Shown here in pieces: positions 61,317-64,000 of a DNA stretch of 64,000 nt. The DNA lies in the NCBI GenBank assembly GCA_030435675.1, contig CM059623.1, forward strand, positions 10,566,012-10,630,011, in the 5' to 3' direction. The stretch is from Steinernema hermaphroditum (Eukaryota; Nematoda; Chromadorea; Rhabditida; Steinernematidae). A program made the position numbers and the translations under genes. The notes below the pieces were generated by a model. That model was not told where the DNA came from, made no database searches, and saw nothing but the letters and a program-made list of their open reading frames with translations. Numbering within the stretch: position 1 is the stretch's first letter; the number at the start of each line of letters is the position of its first letter.

Positions 61317-62549
61317 CTAAGCCTGGAGCAGACAAAGTGAGTGCTATTTTCATGATGGTGCAATGAATTCTCAGGTTTTAGGACTTGTTGATTTGAGCGC
61401 CAGCGAAATTGGGCGATTCGGAGACGTTCAACTACGTGCATCAAATTCTCCCCGAAGAGGAAACCCAGAACAAATGCAAATATTCGTCCTTCTCCAGTTG
61501 ACCAGATTGTTATTGTTATATTTTATGTTCCTTTTTAAACAATTTTTGTATGACTGGTTACGTTACCATTTTCGTGTGGATGTGTTGTAGCGCTACTAGG
61601 GGAATCTCCGACTATGGCGCAGAGACTTATTATGGCGCGTGTGAGAATGTGAGCCCACTGAATCCGTGTAGAATGAAGCCGGTAAACTCTCTACATAACA
61701 TGAAGAAGCATGGTTGTTCTTACACGGAAATAGTGGACAACTAAACGAGGTGTCCAAATGGGTATAAGAGCATCAAAAAATAATCACAAAATAAGAAAAA
61801 TAAAATGACAGTCGCACTGTGAACGAGATGTCACTCCAACATCTTCAACGTCGATGGAAAGCGAAGAAGAAAAGGGCATTCTAAAGAGGCAGCTCTTGCA
61901 AGTCAAACTAATTGTTTCAAATTGGATTTTATTATGAGCAATTTTTTGTGCTTTTGTCAAAATTACAACCACCAGAAATTGACAATGCGTAGGTTTCTGA
62001 TCTTTCAACAACAATTGATGGTTTTTGGTCGCTTTGACTGGTTTTTGATGTGTTTTTTAAAGAACCAGACGGACCTTTATCTATTCTTCGTCTACTGGAA
62101 AGCAATTCATAGAAACGTCAGGTTCTCGGTGATAAAGCAGAGTCGAAGATATAGGAGAGCCTAAGCAGAGAGCCAAACATAGAAAAAAAATTGCCAATTT
62201 CATATGATGAAACGTGAGCTAAGCTGTCTCTACTCGCCTCAGAATTGACAAGATTCTTCCCTCTTCACTTTCGTAGTGGTCCGGCACTTCCCTATTCTTT
62301 CGATCTTTGGCCGAGGCAGAAACGAAGAGAGTGACATGTACATATAGTGTGATGTTTGTTTTGTTCGCCATTTCTGGCAATTTCAATTTGACACCAAGTT
62401 GTTGTGATTAGCTATGAGAGACCAACATGTTGACACGCCACAAAAAAGTGACCACTTGGGAGAGGCATTTTTTTAATGTGAAGTGTCAAGCGGACAGGTT
62501 CTGACGCGTCCAAACGAGTTTTCCTCAAATTCCAAACAATGGGCAGAGC
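61317..62549. other. 3-prime flank of the PHD gene and intergenic DNA
   Basis: No further exon seen. AATAAA near 61798 could serve the PHD gene but lies far downstream. Short frames at 61363-61590 and 61922-62164 lack support. Confidence 0.4.
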
Positions 62550-62556
62550 TATATAA
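62550..62556 (+). promoter_or_regulatory. TATA box of the secreted-protein gene
   Basis: TATATAA lies 57 bases before the ATG at 62607; no acceptor-like AG tract intervenes, so this transcript is probably not trans-spliced. Confidence 0.65.
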
Positions 62557-62606
62557 GCGGCTGCTGAGGGTCGAGGAAGTCGTAGTAGAACGAGGAACCA
62601 TTGGAG

Positions 62607-63175
62607 ATGTTAGTGGCTGGAATTGTCTTTGTTTTTGGAGTGTTTAGCTGCATCCACTCAGCTCCACTCAATGTAAGTGACGAGAGGAACCGCGTCGTAC
62701 CTCATCGCTCGATTTCAGCTTTCACCTGACGCACTGGAAGTCCTCAAGATCGCCCTGGAGGAGTGGAGCGAAGGAAATCATCCCTTCCTCAGCGAACGCC
62801 TTCAAAGCCTCATCCGCGCCAAGTGCCCTCGATTCTTTCCCGTCTTCTACCACGACACCTTCCAAATCCGAATTTTGAAGGAGAAGTTCCCTCCGGTCCT
62901 CAACGACCTCATCGCTTCCTATCAAGTCCAACAGGTCATGGCTATGACCGGAAAATACACCGAACGCGCCAAAGCAGTTGTGAAGAAGCAGATCATGGCG
63001 GCGCTGGACAAGATGACCTATGAGGACAAGAAGGCTTTCGGAACCTACTACAGTATGATCACAGCGTTGGAAAAGGTAACTCAGCGATTACAGTACACAT
63101 ACGGAGATGTATCAATTTCAGAAATACAGTAAAGGAGTCGAAGGATGTCCGATGATCAGCGAATCGCTAAAGTGA
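62607..63175 (+). CDS. small secreted alpha-helical protein, family unknown
   Basis: Three exons, 62607-62672, 62719-63075 and 63122-63175, with two 46-base introns; 158 aa. Exon 1 encodes a signal peptide (hydrophobic GIVFVFGVFSCIHSA, likely cut near residue 19). The mature part looks almost entirely helical and charged, with LSPDALEVLKIALEEW, VLNDLIASYQVQQVMAMTG, and AVVKKQIMAALDKMTYEDKK. Two cysteines remain (in AKCPRF and EGCPM), enough for one disulfide. Size, secretion and helical content recall nematode lipid-binding or SXP/RAL-2-type proteins, but I see no diagnostic motif, so the function is left open. TATA at 62550 and AATAAA at 63217 mark a compact, probably well-expressed gene. 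Confidence 0.85.
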
Positions 63176-63216
63176 TATGGGGTGTGGACTTGTATGTATC
63201 TTGTATATAATATCTC

Positions 63217-63222
63217 AATAAA
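63217..63222 (+). promoter_or_regulatory. polyadenylation signal AATAAA of the secreted-protein gene
   Basis: Canonical hexamer 42 bases after the TGA stop. Confidence 0.75.
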
Positions 63223-63415
63223 TTATTTTGTGGACTGCAAAGAGACTCGATGGAACATCGCCTAACACTGTCAAAGCGAGATGTTCAGATCTTGAGATCC
63301 CGCTTCTCTTCCTTTGCAGCTCCAAGACATCTCACAGTTTGAAGCCCTTATGTATAGGTCATATGGTTTCAAGAGACCGTTGAGTAAAGTTACCGAACGA
63401 GACAGAAGTGAATTC

Positions 63416-63495
63416 GGTGGTGATCGCCTTCTTGACAAGACAGTGGATCTACGGCGCCGGGGTGATCATTGTGCCAACAGCGACGGCCGAGAAAA
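63416..63495 (+). repeat. interspersed repeat, copy 6 (short)
   Basis: Contains GTGGTGATCGCCTTCTTGAC, AAGACAGTGGATCTACGGC and GATCATTGTGCCAACAGCGA, matching the right module of copies 1 and 2 with an internal deletion. Confidence 0.75.
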
Positions 63496-63812
63496 GGAAG
63501 TGAAGTCAAACCAAAGATGACCTTCTTAAACTGAATTAAAGTGCATTTTGAGGTCGTGAGTTGCCCTCAAAAAGCACTCAAAATTTGAAGTTGAAGGTAT
63601 TTAAGAGTGCTTCGAAGAGGAAGTTGCTCGTAGTTCGGGGAGCTGAACTGTTCATCACCCGCGTTTATTTGTTATCTTTCATTGTTAAAAGCAGACCCCT
63701 GCCATCAACAAGTTGATGTCTTTGATTCCAAAAAATGAATTAACTATACATATTTATAGCGCACAACACCTTTTTAGTTCGTATTATCCCGTATATCACA
63801 GTCACAGACAAC

Positions 63813-63990
63813 TTAAAACTGATTCGTGACCGGTTTGTGCATGAAGGCGAGGGTGTGCTTTCCCTTGGCGACCAGCGCGTTGTCGGATTTCCGCCGGAAT
63901 TCGCATTCTGTGAAGGCGATGTTGCGACCACACTTCAACACCTTCCCTTCTATGAGAATAGTTTCCCCGAGTTTTACAGGTAGAAGATAA
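63813..63990 (-). CDS. hotdog-fold thioesterase (ACOT13/PaaI-like), last exon, partial
   Basis: The final exon on the - strand runs 63990-63813 (acceptor TTTTCAG, stop TAA); the rest lies beyond the right edge. It gives 58 complete residues of the C-terminal half of a 4HBT-type hotdog domain: YLLPVKLGETILIEGKVL, then GRNIAFTECEF, then LVAKGKHTLAF, then MHKPVTNQF at the end. The pattern of a Pro-x-K-x-G-E turn, a strand, a second strand with AFT, and AxGxHT near the end is characteristic of acyl-CoA thioesterase 13 and relatives, which hydrolyse fatty acyl-CoA as tetramers. The catalytic Asp/Asn sits in the missing upstream part. Confidence 0.85.
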
Positions 63991-64000
63991 CTGAAAATAA

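Overview
The window looks like nuclear DNA of a rhabditid-type nematode. The protein-coding genes carry very short introns (mostly 39-49 bases) with GT-AG ends. Many start codons sit 1-18 bases after a TTTCAG-like acceptor with no coding exon upstream, which suits spliced-leader trans-splicing. The gene content is also nematode-like: tandem arrays of divergent seven-transmembrane serpentine receptors, plus conserved eukaryotic housekeeping and chromatin genes. I do not name a genus. All exon boundaries are my own manual splice models; each model is in frame and the summed exon lengths divide by three.

Layout. Bases 1-13,150 show no gene I can defend, only a GC-rich inverted repeat and a diverged tandem duplication. 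At 13.15-15.0 kb there is a six-exon class A neuropeptide-type GPCR (+) with two possible C-terminal exons. From 19.7 to 53.4 kb lies a chemoreceptor cluster. It holds eight members of one serpentine family: one on + (19.7-22.0 kb) and seven on - (22.1-23.5, 24.6-26.7, 34.7-35.6, 38.1-38.9, 46.4-47.4, 50.5-51.4 and 52.4-53.4 kb). It also holds one srsx-like receptor (+, 31.6-33.1 kb) and a degenerate receptor tail at 37.6 kb. Comparing intron positions across the family shows intron loss, and two introns are stopless multiples of three.

Within the cluster, 40.58-40.92 kb (+) carries a compact TATA-driven two-exon gene. It encodes a signal peptide followed by four Thr-rich segments, each preceded by Lys-Arg. 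This looks like a secreted peptide precursor and is the most interesting item in the window. A GC-rich 101-codon reading frame at 42.75 kb may be a small membrane protein.

From 55 kb on, gene density rises: cytosolic malate dehydrogenase (-), a DOT1-type histone H3K79 methyltransferase (-), a double PHD-finger protein (+) divergent from it, a small secreted alpha-helical protein (+), and the last exon of a hotdog-fold thioesterase (-) that runs off the right edge.

Intergenic DNA contains a multi-copy interspersed repeat found in at least six places on both strands, and three GC-rich hairpins whose arms are built of short reiterated motifs. I found no transposase, reverse transcriptase, tRNA, rRNA or CRISPR.
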